DNA of 5,203 bases from NCBI GenBank assembly GCA_015232485.1, contig JADFZP010000273.1:1-5203 (forward strand), in the 5' to 3' direction. A model generated the notes under the pieces. It was not told where the DNA came from and ran no database searches. It saw nothing but the letters and a program-made list of their open reading frames with translations. Positions 4,314-5,203 of the stretch are shown here, piece after piece (position 1 is the first letter of the stretch; every line of letters starts with the position of its first letter). The position numbers and the translations under genes are program-made. The stretch comes from Alphaproteobacteria bacterium (GTDB lineage: Bacteria; Pseudomonadota; Alphaproteobacteria; Rhodospirillales; Magnetospirillaceae).

Positions 4314-5203
4314 GTGGCTGACGCGTCGGACAGTAGCAGGCCCCGTGAAAACGGGGCCGAACAGGAAGGACCTCTGATCGGCGCGGTGCGCGGCTGGCTG
4401 CGCGGCTTCCGCCGGTCCAGGAACGGCGAATCGGTGCGCGACACCCTCGACGAGTTGATCGAGGAGCGCGAGGACGCCGAAATCCCGATCGACGATCACG
4501 AACGGCTGCTGCTGGCCAACATCCTGCACCTGCGCGACGTCACGGCCTATGACGTGATGGTGCCGCGCGCCGACATCGTGGCGATGGACGCCAAGACCCC
4601 GTTCCGCGATCTGCTGGAGACCTTCGCCCGCGTCGGCCATTCGCGCCTGCCGATTTATCGCGGCACGCTGGACGACGTGATCGGCATGATCCACATCAAG
4701 GACGTGCTGGCGCTGGTCGAATCGGGCAAGCCGTTCCACCTCCCTAAGCTGCTGCGCAAGGTGATCTTCATTTCGCCCAGCATGCGGGTGCTGGACCTGC
4801 TGCTGGAGATGCGGCTGAAGCGCAACCACATGGCGCTGGTGGTCGACGAGTATGGCGGCATCGACGGTCTGGTCACCATCGAGGATCTGGTCGAACAGAT
4901 CGTCGGCGAGATCGAGGACGAGTTGGACCGCCAGCCCGAGGCCGACATGGTGGTGCGCGCCGACGGGGTGATCGAGGCCGACGCCCGCACCCCCATCGAG
5001 GATTTCGAGGAGATGGTCGGCCCCATGCTGTCCGAGGACGAGCGCGAGGACATCGACACGCTGGGCGGCTTGGTATTCGCGCTGGCCGGCCGCATTCCCG
5101 GCCGCGGCGAGTTGATCGGCCATCCCGCCGGCCTGGAATTCGAGGTGGTCGACGCCGACCCCCGCCGCATCAAGCGCCTGCGGGTGCGCCGCCATGGCCC
5201 GCC
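4314..5203 (+). CDS. corC: CorC/YbeX (HlyC/TlyC) family CBS-domain protein, 3' end missing
   Basis: The 296 visible residues belong to the short CorC/YbeX class, which has paired CBS domains and a C-terminal CorC_HlyC domain but no N-terminal DUF21 membrane domain. An unconserved polar N-terminus (1-40) leads to the family opening VRDTLDELIEER (41-52). The CBS pair covers about 75-200, with VMVPRADIVAMD (81-92), GHSRLPIYRG (108-117), IGMIHIKDVL (123-132) and ALVVDEYGGIDGLVTIEDLVEQIVGEI (174-200). The C-terminal domain covers about 210-290 and includes DIDTLGGLVF (246-255). No stop is reached, but homologues are near 300 residues, so only a short tail is lost. In E. coli the counterpart ybeX sits before lnt; it was named for magnesium/cobalt efflux, and more recent work ties it to ribosome metabolism. 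The older haemolysin label is probably misleading. The GTG start is supported by the strong Shine-Dalgarno. Confidence 0.94.
   Translation, partial: MADASDSSRPRENGAEQEGPLIGAVRGWLRGFRRSRNGESVRDTLDELIEEREDAEIPIDDHERLLLANILHLRDVTAYDVMVPRADIVAMDAKTPFRDLLETFARVGHSRLPIYRGTLDDVIGMIHIKDVLALVESGKPFHLPKLLRKVIFISPSMRVLDLLLEMRLKRNHMALVVDEYGGIDGLVTIEDLVEQIVGEIEDELDRQPEADMVVRADGVIEADARTPIEDFEEMVGPMLSEDEREDIDTLGGLVFALAGRIPGRGELIGHPAGLEFEVVDADPRRIKRLRVRRHGP
4339..4358 (+). other. Perfect 8-bp hairpin with GAAA tetraloop inside the corC 5' coding region
   Basis: GGCCCCGT (4339-4346) pairs without mismatch with ACGGGGCC (4351-4358) around a GAAA loop (4347-4350), a GNRA-type tetraloop. It begins 25 bases after the first base of the GTG start codon and encodes part of the unconserved N-terminal tail (about RPRENGA). 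No T-run follows, so it is not an intrinsic terminator. A role in start-codon use or RNA stability is possible but unproven. Confidence 0.6.

Noticed and set aside
4298..4315. Small hairpin sequestering the corC Shine-Dalgarno (TTGA with TCAA)
   Set aside because: Only four pairs with a 5-base loop; too weak to be credible as a switch.
4308..5195. Minus-strand open frame of 295 codons opposite corC
   Set aside because: It is His/Gln/Asp/Val-rich without recognisable motifs and mirrors the codon bias of corC, which is clearly the real gene.
1..5203. Mobile element, CRISPR array, tRNA or rRNA
   Set aside because: No transposase or integrase frame, no spaced direct repeats, no structural RNA signature was seen; the conserved gene order argues for ordinary core genome.

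Overview
The window is a high-GC, densely packed, single-strand stretch of a bacterial core chromosome. The organism is most likely an alphaproteobacterium, probably of the Rhodospirillales (Magnetospirillum/Azospirillum-like). The reasons are strong G/C preference at third codon positions, a Fur protein of the alphaproteobacterial type that lacks the usual zinc-binding cysteines, and the gene order fur - plsC - miaB - phoH - ybeY - corC/ybeX, which is typical of that class. The taxonomic call is inference from sequence character and synteny; no search was run.

Layout. Bases 1-38 hold the last codons of an upstream plus-strand gene ending in a basic tail. Bases 56-101 form a long inverted repeat whose inner part, followed by a T-rich run, looks like the intrinsic terminator of that gene. 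fur starts at 141 and is followed after 19 bases by a PlsC-type acyltransferase. Then come miaB, phoH (ybeZ) and ybeY, each starting inside the stop codon of the gene before it (ATGA, GTGA, ATGA), as in a tightly coupled operon. A 32-base AT-rich gap with a strong Shine-Dalgarno separates ybeY from corC/ybeX, which starts with GTG and runs off the right edge. The next gene in this conserved cluster is usually lnt (apolipoprotein N-acyltransferase), which is not visible here.

How the genes fit together. Fur is a metal-responsive repressor. PlsC acylates a lysolipid at the inner membrane. MiaB is an iron-sulfur enzyme that methylthiolates tRNA. PhoH/YbeZ and YbeY form a ribosome/RNA quality-control pair, and YbeX/CorC has been linked to ribosome homeostasis and metal efflux. 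The theme is translation and RNA maintenance, joined to metal sensing and membrane lipid synthesis.

I do not see a mobile element, CRISPR array, tRNA, rRNA or new defence-type system. This is an ordinary housekeeping region. The points worth a second look are regulatory: the terminator/promoter overlap before fur, a candidate promoter inside the end of plsC in front of miaB, a terminator-like structure over the ybeY stop codon, and a perfect GAAA-loop hairpin just inside corC.
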